DNA of 64,000 nucleotides, taken from assembly GCA_033675265.1 (NCBI GenBank), contig JAUJYZ010001085.1:127001-191000 (forward strand), written 5' to 3'. The stretch's first letter is position 1, and every line of letters begins with the position of its first letter. Below the pieces are notes generated by a model. That model was not told the DNA's origin and made no database searches. It saw only the letters and a list, made by a program, of their open reading frames with translations. This document shows positions 1 through 27,000 of this stretch, in pieces. The stretch is from Actinostola sp. cb2023 (lineage: Eukaryota; Cnidaria; Anthozoa; Actiniaria; Actinostolidae). A program made the translations under genes and the position numbers.

Positions 1-763
1 TAGTATAAATTAGGTTTTCAACAGTTAAAAGTGGCCTATAACGCGTTTAGTAGTTGTTAACAGCATCGGATTTGTACGTCCTCCATTGTCATGGAACACA
101 TCTCGCAACACTGTGTGCCTCAACATGGCCACCAAAACCCTGTAAAGGAATCCGTTATCTTCGACGTTTTCAATTAAATTACTGGATAATTCAGTTAAGC
201 TTGGACTGTTTTTGTTTGTTTGAGTGGTTTTGTTGAGCCGCAAATCGTTCTGTTCGGAGACAGAAATAAAGAGCAGGATTAGCGGTTGATGACTATAGAA
301 AGAACAAGATGGCGGAGAAAGATTTCTGGAGACAGCTTAATTCATTGCCAGCAAAAAAGCACAACAAACTCAAACTTAAGAATATCATTGAGAAACGTAA
401 GATCTCTTTTTTTTAATTCTCTCCAACTTTAAGGAAACTAGGAATAAAGTACGATCTCTTGACAACGAAGCAAATGTATTCTTCTTGCCGTGAAATAACA
501 CAAACAAACTTGTACTGAATCGGTAAGGTTCCTTTTCCAATCATTTAGATCCAGTATCAGAATACGGCGCCTTCTTAACAAGTAATATTGATTCTTAGGC
601 TTCTATCGAGTATTTACTTTAGGGTCCTATAACAATTAGGAAATACATTAATGATGTTTGAATATTCGTTCAACCTTTTCAGAAATAGCTTCGGAGTTAG
701 AGTTCGTAGCCTGCGTTTCCACATATTTCTTCTGAGGACGATTTTCTAACTTAACAAACCTAC

Positions 764-833
764 CTGCATTTGCTGGTTTGAAGATCACGAACAGTAAAGT
801 CAAGGAAAAGATCCATAAACTATGAAAGTCCAT
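764..833 (-). CDS. Signal-peptide first exon (duplicate copy) of an F5/8C-type gene
   Basis: Reading on the minus strand from the ATG at 833-831, the exon encodes a 23-residue signal peptide (MDFHSLWIFSLTLL, then a segment ending PANA). It stops in phase 1 at the donor GCAG|GTAGGT. It is identical in protein sequence to the exon at 15561-15492, which joins gene 1. An in-frame upstream Met at 887 would add 18 residues, but the inner Met gives a standard signal peptide. If used, its downstream exons lie left of the window, so it would be the start of another paralogue. No other exon of that gene is visible here. Confidence 0.55.
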
Positions 834-1128
834 TTTCCTGGAAGAAGGTTTTGACGTTGTTAGAAAGGTTCTGTAGCTCTTCTCCAAGGCAAAGTTGAAA
901 GAGATGAAGAAGTACCACTTCCCAAAAGATGTTGTGGATAATGCCAGGGAAATCTCGTGCTAAAACATGGGATTTGTTAATCGGCGAAGTCCCGGCCTAA
1001 TGATGGAATGCATGCATGCCTCTTTATCGATGATGTTTGACTGTCCGAAGCGAGCATGGGATCTATAAAGGATAGCCTATTGTCTCGTCTCACAAAAGCC
1101 ATTAATTTTGTTTGACAGGTTTGCAGGA

Positions 1129-1234
1129 ATGCTCGGTGTAATACTATTATTACTTACGACCTGGGCAGCACAAGCGGACGCCCCAGATCAGCTTTCAGTA
1201 GGAAGTCATCAATCTTTCGGTGATCTTCCTCTGA
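1129..1234 (+). pseudogene. Plus-strand signal-peptide exon, donor lost
   Basis: This is the counterpart of the exon at 15854-15962: a signal peptide (MLGVILLLLTTWAAQADA) followed by about 17 residues. A TATAAA lies at 1064-1069. The homology stops four bases before the splice donor. There GATGATGAAG repeat replaces CAGGTGC, so the exon cannot splice as its twin does and instead reads into repeat until a stop near 1305. It looks like a duplicate inactivated by the repeat. Confidence 0.6.
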
Positions 1235-1526
1235 TGATGATGAAGATTGTTCTGGTACTGATTGACGATGGTGATGATTATGAAGATTGTTCCAGTACTG
1301 ATTGATGATGATGATGATGAAGATTGTTCTAGTACTGATTGATGATGATGAAGATTGTTCTGGTACTGATTGATGATGACGATGGTGATGATTATGAAGA
1401 TTGTTCTGGTACTGATTGATGATGGTGATGATTATGAAGATTGTTCTGGTACTGATTGATGATGACGATGGTGATGATTATGAAGATTGTTCTAGTACTG
1501 ATTGATGATGGTGATGATTATGAAGA
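1235..1526. repeat. GAT-rich minisatellite (GAAGATTGTTCTGGTACTGA units)
   Basis: Imperfect tandem units combine GATGATGAT runs with GAAGATTGTTCTGGTACTGA. The same units resume at 3196-3275, on the far side of the fold-back element at 1527-3195. The array was therefore one block, later split by that insertion. Confidence 0.9.
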
Positions 1527-3195
1527 CATTGCCAGAAATATGGGACAAGATGGCCGTCGCGCATGCGTTTTACGGCACAAAAAATGCAAAATGGTTGCCG
1601 TTCTGTATAAGAAAATGTATGGGAAAAATTGACTTTTCAGAATTTGTAGCGTTCAGAGGTTTAACACACTCGTTGCACATCTAGAAAGTATTAAGGTATC
1701 TATCAATCGTTGCACTCACCATATTACCGATCTACAACGAAGACCAGGTTTTCGGCCCGAGCAGTTTGTTTTCTTCACATTGAAGCTACCAGATTTCCCA
1801 TACATTTACTGTAAGATCGAACAACCCTACGCAGTTATCGGTCAGTTTGAGGTAGTAGGCCTTGACACAGCTACCCTGCTAGCAGAGTTTCCTCTTTGGT
1901 CAATGGTTTTGTATTTATCTTTTGCTGTATAGGCTTTTGCTTCTGTTTCTTGATCGTCCGAGAGTAAACTCTGCCAGGATTCGCCACATTTCTCGTTGAG
2001 CATGCGCGACGGTTTCTTCCAAATTCTTGGATGATAGAAACTGGTTTAACGGTTTACAGGCGCACGCATAAAATAAACATGTTTCATCTGGCTATAAATG
2101 AGCCCACGGTATGCGTACGCAGTCTAATGAATTGCCGCTGGTTAGAATATTGAGCCTTCGTTACCAAACAAATATGGCGTACGTCCACTGATTCGAAATG
2201 TTATTTTCGATGGAGCTGTTGTTTCACGTAGAGGAATATTAGAGAGGCTGTCAATACATCAAGAACTGGCAATCAAGGTGGGAATGTGTTTGGATGTTTA
2301 CCAGTTTATATTATACGGCGGTTCGAATAAAACATCGCAGTCAGTGGACAATCGTTTCCCAACTGGCAAATCCTCTAGCTATCGTTACAACTCCTCTGAA
2401 CTTATTAATTGCTGACCAAATAGAAGAATGTACAAATCTAGGAATAAAGTATTGTAAAAAAAAGACTTTATTGATTACCGTTAGTCAACTATGCATTGTC
2501 GTCGCTACGCAACCCATGACGTAACCGTCGCGCATGCTCAACGAGAAATGTGGCGAATCCTGGCAGAGTTTACTCTCGGACGATCAAGAAACAGAAGCAA
2601 AAGCCTATACAGCAAAAGATAAATACAAAACCATTGACCAAAGAGGAAACTCTGCTAGCAGGGTATGACACAGCAGAAGTGCACATCTCGATGCCAGTAA
2701 AACACTGTTTAGTGTGTTCAAATCGCCGATAAAATATGTTATATCGCAATTCCATCTTCCGCCCGAAAGCTCTGAACTTTAGGTACAAATAAATGGTAAA
2801 GACGCCATGTTGAGATCTAGTTTTGAGTCAGAACGAGCCAAAAACTTCGCTATATCTCAACCATCCGCCATTTTCCTGTTTACATGAGTTCTTAGTGCAT
2901 TCTGGGATTGCACACAGGGAGTCCGAGAGCGTGAAGGGTTAAATTTCGATGTATTTTCGTGTATACCCTCTATTTCTGTGTTGGGCTTCCTGTGTCATAT
3001 TTTGATCGACCGTTGGAAAATAAAGTCAGTCTTTTTGATATTTTGAAGTTCTAAAATCGCTTTCTAAACAAAGATGAACGCTAATTAAGATCTGTATGTC
3101 ATTTATTTAGCAATTAGAACTGTTTTTAGCGAGTTTTGGGACAAAATGCTGAGCCCGAGGAAACCGCTGGCTAATGTCCCATATTTCTGGCAATG
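1527..3195. mobile_element. Fold-back/TIR DNA element inserted in a minisatellite
   Basis: The ends are inverted copies of CATTGCCAGAAATATGGGAC (1527 rightwards and 3195 leftwards). Inside, two long near-perfect inverted arms at about 1863-2012 and 2525-2676 share blocks such as GTCGCGCATGCTCAACGAG and GACGATCAAGAAACAG. No transposase-like reading frame is visible, so it is non-autonomous. The flanking minisatellite continues on both sides. No clear target-site duplication beyond one or two bases can be defined inside the repeat. Confidence 0.8.
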
Positions 3196-3275
3196 ATTGT
3201 TCTGGTACTGATTGATGATGATGATGGTGATGATGATGAAGATTGTTCCGGTACTGATTGATGATGATGACGACT
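3196..3275. repeat. GAT-rich minisatellite, right remnant
   Basis: ATTGTTCTGGTACTGATTG units with GATGATGAT runs, continuous in type with 1235-1526 across the inserted element. Confidence 0.8.
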
Positions 3276-3802
3276 AAACACAAAAACAAGTGCTGCAACA
3301 TTATTTAGATATTTTATTTATACATTCACAACTCAGCAGATAAACATTTCCCCATAATATAGGTGCCTTATAAATATGTATATAATAATGCAAAACTATA
3401 GCAACGTCATCGTTGCCAAGGCGACGCAGACTGAAAAACGTGTGTCAAAACTTCTAGCAAGTCAGTATATTACAAATGTACTTGAGATTAAATTAAATTG
3501 AAAATATTTTTTCATAAACTCTCTTAAAGTAAAATTTAAAAAATATAAAATATAAAAATATATATCTTAAAGTGGTTTTAAGTCAATCTGTATAACTTTG
3601 TCTCAAACAATTCACAGAAAAAGATGGCGGATGTACATTGTACCGCAATCCTTTTCGAACCTAAATCAGTACCACTTCACTCCGACACGTTTACATAAAT
3701 AAAGCAGGTAACAGCTTCACACTGTTCTAGTATAGTGGTTTATGCACGCAAAGGATTGTGGGAAAATGTATCCTGTGGTAGCCATTGCGCAAATAACAAA
3801 TA
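3276..3802. other. AT-rich non-coding stretch
   Basis: No exon-like open frame or RNA gene is recognised. The sequence is A/T rich with short TATAAAATA-type runs. Confidence 0.5.
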
Positions 3803-4233
3803 TTAAAGTGCCTATGAAACGAAAAAACAGACCCCGTTTTCATTTGCTACTACGATAGTTTAGTATTTGCTTGTTTACATGTCGTTAATACAAAGTGAAT
3901 TGAGCTTCAGGAACATTTTTTATTTCCCGCTCGAAGTTGGGCATTTTGGGTTTCAAAGTGCGACAATTCCCGCACGGTCAAACTATAGAAATATGACGTC
4001 AAGAGTTGTGCACAACAAAGGCATGCAAACATCTTGACGTCACCCAGCCATTGTCAAGGGCCCTGCCTCTTGTCGCACATTTTGGTTGAAAATTATAATT
4101 TTCGAACTGCGAAAAGAAAATGTTCGCACACTCAAAATCGACGTTTAAATACAGCAAATGTTCAGAGAAAGACCAAACAACAATAATGTACAATAAAACA
4201 AGGATCGACATTTTCGGTTCGTGGACACTTTAA
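3803..4233. mobile_element. TTAA-flanked MITE
   Basis: It is bounded by TTAA at 3803 and 4230. Inverted ends read TTAAAGTGCCTATGAAACG on the left and the complement of GTTCGTGGACACTTTAA on the right. TTAA targets are typical of piggyBac-like elements; that family assignment is inference. There is no coding content. Confidence 0.65.
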
Positions 4234-4269
4234 CGACTTTAGTACTATTATAATATCATTAAAGCGAAT

Positions 4270-4640
4270 TGTTTTTCTTTTGAAAATCGATTACATATGA
4301 AGTGAATAGTGATGGTTCAGTATTTTGTGATTTGAGCTTTGTTTTTGCCATAACTTATTTATATTTTTTCAGTAGCACTCTTTTCTGCAATAGAAAAAAA
4401 AAGTTTAACATCATGTATATAATTGTAGAAAACTTTTGGCCAGATTTAAAATGTCAATAATTTGCACAAGGGCGCTTTTGTATAATAAATTAAAAACAAT
4501 CTGACGTCACCAAATTACAATATCACGATTTCAAACCTTCATAACTCGCAAATGCGAAGCTCGAATCACAAAATACTGAAAAATCCCACTTCACTTCATA
4601 TGTAATCGATTTTCGAAATAAAATAATTGGTGTCACATAC
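4270..4640. repeat. Long imperfect inverted repeat
   Basis: Arms at about 4275-4345 and 4548-4635 share AAAATCGATTACATATGAAG and CAGTATTTTGTGATT in opposite orientation. It is probably a decayed fold-back element. Confidence 0.7.
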
Positions 4641-4735
4641 ACTTTACTGTTCTTGATCTTTGTTTTTGTTCGTCTTTCTTCAGATCAAGAATGGTGAAAG
4701 TGAATCTCAATAAATATATGGTTGATTAGATAATA

Positions 4736-4956
4736 GGGAGTTTAAGATTTGCAAAACCTACGACAGCGACGTACACCGGAAGTGTAAATAACTTCTGTTC
4801 GGAGTTTCATACCTTCATAGTTGGTATTCCTTGTGGATGAAGTAACCTCACAGGCTTAGGCTTGGACTAAATCTAAAATGTACGAAACCCCGAACAAAAG
4901 TTATTGACACTTCCGGTTGACGTCGCTGTCGTAGGTTTTGCAAATCTTAAACTCCC
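4736..4956. mobile_element. MITE with TA target duplication
   Basis: Terminal inverted repeats begin GGGAGTTTAAGATTTGCAAA, extend about 60 bp, and are flanked by TA on both sides. It is 221 bp with no open frame. It lies just beyond the 3' end of gene 1. Confidence 0.85.
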
Positions 4957-4981
4957 TAATGCGTTAGAATATCAAGTATAA

Positions 4982-19617
<14,636 letters not shown>

Positions 19618-19639
19618 TGTAATACTCGTGAAAGTCTAT

Positions 19640-20365
19640 CGGTAAAGTGTAAAGTAAGGAAAACCAAAGAAGCCACCAAGGATTTGGGGGATAAATGGAA
19701 ACCTACATGTACCGGAAAGTGCAGTCCAGCATGCAAGCGAGGCTCCCTATTGTTGCCCAAGTGGGAGTAAACCCATCATTAATCATAATTAATCATCCTG
19801 TCAGATATGTGGGTCACAAAATGAGTTGAACTGGCTCGCCACAGTCGAAGCCATTAATCAATCTTGAACATCACTGAAAGGAATTCTATTCAAGAATTTA
19901 ACCTAATAACTCCATCTTGCTTTACTCACAGATAGGACCGTTGTCCTGGATGTATCGATATTCTCTTTACAGTATAAGGCTGACTATGTTTCCAAGCACT
20001 GACTGTATTTCCGCGCCGATATCTCTTCACTCGTGTGTATTTGAGATATTTATCGAAAGCCATCTTGTTAGACAGGCTTAGAGTTCCGACATACGATGAT
20101 ATATCGATTATAGTTTGTTTACCGTGTTTGTCCGTGCTTCAAGTGTATTTAATCCTTATAGTATCAACACCACTACCCTATAATGCGCTGCAAGGATACT
20201 GAAGAATAAGCGGCCCAGTTTTGAACCTTTGTGATTAGGGTGGATCTCCGCCTCTCTCTTCACACTGAGGGTCGTAGTTGTATTGGAGTCTCGTTTATCG
20301 AAACTTTCCATTTCCCATAGAGACATTCTGAAAAGCTTCGCAAAATGCTTGCATGATATATACAG
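19640..20365. other. Non-coding stretch, no recognised feature
   Basis: Nothing coding or repetitive is evident before the ATA microsatellite. Confidence 0.4.
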
Positions 20366-20369
20366 GTGG

Positions 20370-20370
<1 letters not shown>

Positions 20371-20449
<79 letters not shown>
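20371..20449. repeat. (ATA)n microsatellite
   Basis: About 26 uninterrupted ATA/AAT units. Confidence 0.97.
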
Positions 20450-20481
20450 TATAACATATATAATAAATGAGTAGATAAGAT

Positions 20482-20626
20482 GGCGAATGAATGAATGAAT
20501 GGATGAATGAATGAATGAATGAATGAATGAATGAATGAATGAATGAATGAATGAATGAATGAATGAATGAATGAATGAATGAATGAATGAATGAATGAAT
20601 GAATGAATGAATGAATGAATGAATGA
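20482..20626. repeat. (GAAT)n microsatellite
   Basis: About 36 GAAT/ATGA units with one interruption. It lies next to the ATA run. Confidence 0.97.
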
Positions 20627-21089
20627 ACTTTATCTTAAGAAGGTAAATATAAAAACATTTACAAAAAGGCACCAGTTTAGCATAGCTAATCTTCCACTGG
20701 GCCTTCTGGCTCTCGTGTTGTTGCGAGGAATCATGGCACGTGATCATGGATATGAGACCAAAACCACATCATCTCTCGTGCGAACACTTCACCGCTCTTA
20801 CTGGTACACATGTTCGCGTGCGCGGCACACTTCGGCTACCGACACCCCCTCTTCTTCGCCCCCCTGAAAAAAAAACACCTCAAAAAGGCGTATACCAGTC
20901 TTACAAATAATTCACTTCTTATATTATTTCCTGTTGATTGCTTGAGATTAACCTTTCCTCGTTAGCTTTTACTCCTCCACAATTATTAGTTCACGACCTG
21001 GTCATAACTAATCTGTCTGAATACAGTCACTTATTGTTAAGTTCTTGAGTTACTTCATTTACTGTGATGCGCATATAGCCGTGAGCGCC

Positions 21090-24000
21090 GCGGGAACCGA
21101 TACTAGGATCGGAACAAATCCCGCAGAACCGAGGTCACTATAAGGCAAAGCCAAGAAGCCCGGTACAAATCCCGCAGAACCAAGGTCACTAGGAGAACCG
21201 GTATAATGCAAAGCCAAGAAGCCCGGTACAAATCCCGCAGAACCGAGATCACTAGGAGATCCGGTCAGTATCAAGCAAAGCCAAGAAGCCTGGCACAAAC
21301 CCCGCACAACCGAGATCACGAGGAGAACCGAACTAATGCATAGCCAAGAAGCCCAGAACAAATCCCGCAGAACCGAGATCACTAGGAGAACCGAACTAAT
21401 GCAAAGCCAAGAAGCTCACAACAAATCCCGCAGAACCGACATCACTAGGAGAACCGAGCTAAAGCAAAGCCAAGAAGCCCAGAACAAATCCCGCAGAATC
21501 GAGATCACTAGGAGAACCGAACTAAGGCAAAGCCAAGAAGCCCGGTACAAAATCCCGCACAACCGAGATCACTAGGAGAACCGAACTAAGGCAAAGCCAA
21601 GAAGCCCGGTTCAAATCCCGCAGAACCGAGATCACTAGGAGAACTGAACTAAGGTAAAGTCAAGAAGCCCGGCACAAATCCCGCAGAACGGCCGAGTTCA
21701 CAACTGAGGAGAACCGAACTAAGGCAAAGCCAAGAAGCCCAGAACAAATCCCGCAGAACCGAGATCACTAGAAGAACCGAAACTAAAGCAACGCCAAGAA
21801 GCCCGGTACAAATCCGAGGAGAACCGAACTAATGCAAAGCCAAGAAGCCCAGAACAAATCCCGCAGAACCAAGATCACTAGGAGAACCGAACTCAGTAAT
21901 GCAAAGCCAAGAAGCCCGGTACAAATCCCGCAGAACCGAGATCACTAGGAGAACCGAACTAAGGCAAAGTCAAGAAGCTCGGCACAAATCCCGCAGAACC
22001 GAGATCACAAGGAGAACCGAACTAAGGCAAAGCCAAGAAGCCCAGAACAAATCCCACAGAACCGAAATCATTAGGAGAACCGAACTAAAGCAACGCCAAG
22101 AAGCCCGGTACAAATCCCGCAGAAGCGAGATCACTAGGAGAACCGAACTAATGCAAAGCCAAGAAGCCCAGAACAAATCCCGCAGAACCGAGATCACTAA
22201 GAGAGCCGAACTAAAGCAAAGCCAAGAAGCCCGGCACAAATCCCGCAGAACCGAGATCACTAGGAGAACCGAACTAAAGCAACGCCAAGAATCCCGGAAA
22301 AAATCCCGGAGACGCGAGATCACTAGGAGAACCGAACTAATGCAAAGCCAAGAAGCCCAGAACAAATCCCGCAGAACCGAGATCACGAGGAGAACCGAAC
22401 TAAGGCAACGCCAAGAAGCCCGGTACAAATCCCGCAGAACCAAGATCACTAGGAGAACCGAACTAATGCAAAGCCAAGAAGCCCAGAACAAATCCCGCAG
22501 AACCGAGATCACTAAGAGAGCCGAACTAAAGCAAAGCCAAGAAGCCCGGCACAAATCCCGCAGAACCGAGATCACTAGGAGAACCGAACTAAAGCAACGC
22601 CAAGAAGCCCGGTACAAATCCCGCAGAAGCGAGATCACTAGGAGAACTGAACTAAGGTAAAGTCAAGAAGCCCGGCACAAATCCCGCAGAACCGAGATCA
22701 CAACTGAGGAGAACCGAACTAAGGCAAAGCCAAGAAGCCCAGAACAAATCCCGCAGAACCGAGATCACTAGAAGAACCGAACTAAAGCAACGCCAAGAAG
22801 CCCGGTACAAATCCGAGGAGAACCGAACTAATGCAAAGCCAAGAAGCCCAGAACAAATCCCGCAGAACCAAGATCACTAGGAGAACCGAACACAGTAATG
22901 CAAAGCCAAGAAGCCCGGTACAAATCCCGCAGAACCGAGATCACTAGGAGAACCGAACTAAGGCAAAGCCAAGAAGCCCAGAACAAATCCCACAGAACCG
23001 AAATCATTAGGAGAACCGAACTAAGGCAAAGCCAAGAAGCCCAGAACAAATCCCACAGAACCGAAATCATTAGGAGAACCGAACTAAAGCAACGCCAAGA
23101 AGCCCGGTACAAATCCCGCAGAAGCGAGATCACTAGGAGAACCGAACTAATGCAAAGCCAAGAAGCCCAGAACAAATCCCGCAGAACCGAGATCACTAAG
23201 AGAGCCGAACTAAAGCAAAGCCAAGAAGCCCGGCACAAATCCCGCAGAACCGAGATCACTAGGAGAACCGAACTAAAGCAACGCCAAGAATCCCGGAAAA
23301 AATCCCGGAGACGCGAGTTCACTAGGAGAACCGAACTAATGCAAAGCCAAGAAGCCCAGAACAAATCCCGCAGAACCGAGATCACGAGGAGAACCGAACT
23401 AAGGCAACGCCAAGAAGCCCGGTACAAATCCCGCAGAACCAAGATCACTAGGAGAACCGAACTAATGCAAAGCCAAGAAGCCCAGAACAAATCCCGCAGA
23501 ACCGAGATCACTAAGAGAGCCGAACTAAAGCAAAGCCAAGAAGCCCGGCACAAATCCCGCAGAACCGAGATCACTAGGAGAACCGAACTAAAGCAACGCC
23601 AAGAAGCCCGGTACAAATCCCGCAGAAGCGAGATCACTAGGAGAACTGAACTAAGGTAAAGTCAAGAAGCCCGGCACAAATCCCGCAGAACCGAGATCAC
23701 AACTGAGGAGAACCGAACTAAGGCAAAGCCAAGAAGCCCAGAACAAATCCCGCAGAACCGAGATCACTAGAAGAACCGAACTAAAGCAACGCCAAGAAGC
23801 CCGGTACAAATCCGAGGAGAACCGAACTAATGCAAAGCCAAGAAGCCCAGAACAAATCCCGCAGAACCAAGATCACTAGGAGAACCGAACACAGTAATGC
23901 AAAGCCAAGAAGCCCGGTACAAATCCCGCAGAACCGAGATCACTAGGAGAACCGAACTAAGGCAAAGCCAAGAAGCCCAGAACAAATCCCACAGAACCGA

Positions 24001-27000
24001 AATCATTAGGAGAACCGAACTAAAGCAACGCCAAGAAGCCCGGTACAAATCCCGCAGAAGCGAGATCACTAGGAGAACCGAACTAATGCTAAGCCAAGAA
24101 GCCCAGAACAAATCCCGCAGAACCGAGATCACTAAGAGAGCCGAACTAAAGCAAACCAAGAAGCCCGGCACAAATCCCGCAGAACCGAGATCACTAGGAG
24201 AACCGAACTAAAGCAACGCCAAGAATCCCGGAAAAAATCCCGGAGACGCGAGATCACTAGGAGAACCGAACTAATGCAAAGCCAAGAAGCCCAGAACAAA
24301 TCCCGCAGAACCGAGATCACGAGGAGAACCGAACTAAGGCAACGCCAAGAAGCCCGGTACAAATCCCGCAGAACCAAGATCACTAGGAGAACCGAACTAA
24401 TGCAAAGCCAAGAAGCCCAGAACAAATCCCGCAGAACCGAGATCACTAAGAGAGCCGAACTAAAGCAAAGCCAAGAAGCCCGGCACAAATCCCGCAGAAC
24501 CGAGATCACTAGGAGAACCGAACTAAAGCAACGCCAAGAAGCCCGGTACAAATCCCGCAGAAGCGAGATCACTAGGAGAACTGAACTAAGGTAAAGTCAA
24601 GAAGCCCGGCACAAATCCCGCAGAACCGAGATCACAACTGAGGAGAACCGAACTAAGGCAAAGCCAAGAAGCCCAGAACAAATCCCGCAGAACCGAGATC
24701 ACTAGAAGAACCGAACTAAAGCAACGCCAAGAAGCCCGGTACAAATCCGAGGAGAACCGAACTAATGCAAAGCCAAGAAGCCCAGAACAAATCCCGCAGA
24801 ACCAAGATCACTAGGAGAACCGAACACAGTAATGCAAAGCCAAGAAGCCCGGTACAAATCCCGCAGAACCGAGATCACTAGGAGAACCGAACTAAGGCAA
24901 AGCCAAGAAGCCCAGAACAAATCCCACAGAACCGAAATCATTAGGAGAACCGAACTAAAGCAACGCCAAGAAGCCCGGTACAAATCCCGCAGAAGCGAGA
25001 TCACTAGGAGAACCGAACTAATGCTAAGCCAAGAAGCCCAGAACAAATCCCGCAGAACCGAGATCACTAAGAGAGCCGAACTAAAGCAAACCAAGAAGCC
25101 CGGCACAAATCCCGCAGAACCGAGATCACTAGGAGAACCGAACTAAAGCAACGCCAAGAATCCCGGAAAAAATCCCGGAGACGCGAGATCACTAGGAGAA
25201 CCGAACTAATGCAAAGCCAAGAAGCCCAGAACAAATCCCGCAGAACCGAGATCACGAGGAGAACCGAACTAAGGCAACGCCAAGAAGCCCGGTACAAATC
25301 CCGCAGAACCAAGATCACTAGGAGAACCGAACTAATGCAAAGCCAAGAAGCCCAGAACAAATCCCGCAGAACCGAGATCACTAAGAGAGCCGAACTAAAG
25401 CAAAGCCAAGAAGCCCAGAACAAATCCCGCAGAACCGAGATCACTAGGAGAACCGAACTAAAGCAACGCCAAGAAGCCCGGTACAAATCCCGCAGAAGCG
25501 AGATCACTAGGAGAACCGAACTAATGCAAAGCCAAGAAGCCCAGAACAAATCCCGCAGAACCGAGATCACGTGGAGAACCGAACTAAGGCAAAGCCAAGA
25601 AGCCCGGTACAAATCCCGCAGAACCGAGATCACTAGGAGAACCGAACTAAGGCAAAGCCAAGAAGCCCAGAACAAATCCCGCAGAACCGAGATCACTAGG
25701 AGAACCGAACTAAAGCAAAGCCAAGAAGCCCAGAACAAATCCCGCAGAACCGAGATCACGAGGAGAACCGAACTAATGCAAAGCCAAGAAGCCCGGTACA
25801 AATCCCGCAGAACCAAGGTCACTAGGAGAACCGGTATAATGCAAAGCCAAGAAGCCCGGTACAAATCCCGCAGAACCGAGATCACTAGGAGATCCGGTCA
25901 GTATCAAGCAAAGCCAAGAAGCCTGGCACAAACCCCGCACAACCGAGATCACGAGGAGAACCGAACTAATGCATAGCCAAGAAGCCCAGAACAAATCCCG
26001 CAGAACCGAGATCACTAGGAGAACCGAACTAATGCAAAGCCAAGAAGCTCACAACAAATCCCGCAGAACCGAGATCACTAGGAGAACCGAGCTAAAGCAA
26101 AGCGAAGAAGCCCAGAACAAATCCCGCAGAATCGAGATCACTAGGAGAACCGAACTAAGGCAAAGCCAAGAAGCCCGGTACAAATCCCGCACAACCGAGA
26201 TCACTAGGAGAACCGAACTAAGGCAAAGCCAAGAAGCCCGGTTCAAATCCCGCAGAACCGAGATCACTAGGAGAACTGAACTAAGGTAAAGTCAAGAAGC
26301 CCGGCACAAATCCCGCAGAACGGCCGAGTTCACAACTGAGGAGAACCGAACTAAGGCAAAGCCAAAAAGCCCAGAACAAATCCCGCAGAACCGAGATCAC
26401 TAGAAGAACCGAACTAAAGCAACGCCAAGAAGCCCGGTACAAATCCGAGGAGAACCGAACTAATGCAAAGCCAAGAAGCCCAGAACAAATCCCGCAGAAC
26501 CAAGATCACTAGGAGAACCGAACTCAGTAATGCAAAGCCAAGAAGCCCGGTACAAATCCCGCAGAACCGAGATCACTAGGAGAACCGAACTAAGGCAAAG
26601 TCAAGAAGCTCGGCACAAATCCCGCAGAACCGAGATCACAAGGAGAACCGAACTAAGGCAAAGCCAAGAAGCCCAGAACAAATCCCACAGAACCGAAATC
26701 ATTAGGAGAACCGAACTAAAGCAACGCCAAGAAGCCCGGTACAAATCCCGCAGAAGCGAGATCACTAGGAGAACCGAACTAATGCAAAGCCAAGAAGCCC
26801 AGAACAAATCCCGCAGAACCGAGATCACTAAGAGAGCCGAACTAAAGCAAAGCCAAGAAGCCCGGCACAAATCCCGCAGAACCGAGATCACTAGGAGAAC
26901 CGAACTAAAGCAACGCCAAGAATCTCGGAAAAAATCCCGGAGACGCGAGATCACTAGGAGAACCGAACTAATGCAAAGCCAAGAAGCCCAGAACAAATCC

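Larger units (their letters stand above)
1..1234. repeat. Segmental duplication, copy 1 (left)
   Basis: This stretch is nearly identical to 14737-15959 in the same orientation, apart from scattered substitutions and small indels. It carries the same divergent pair of signal-peptide exons. The match ends at the CTGA at 1231-1234. Beyond it this copy runs into GAT-rich tandem repeat, while the other copy continues into a splice donor. The duplication may extend left of the window. Confidence 0.93.
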
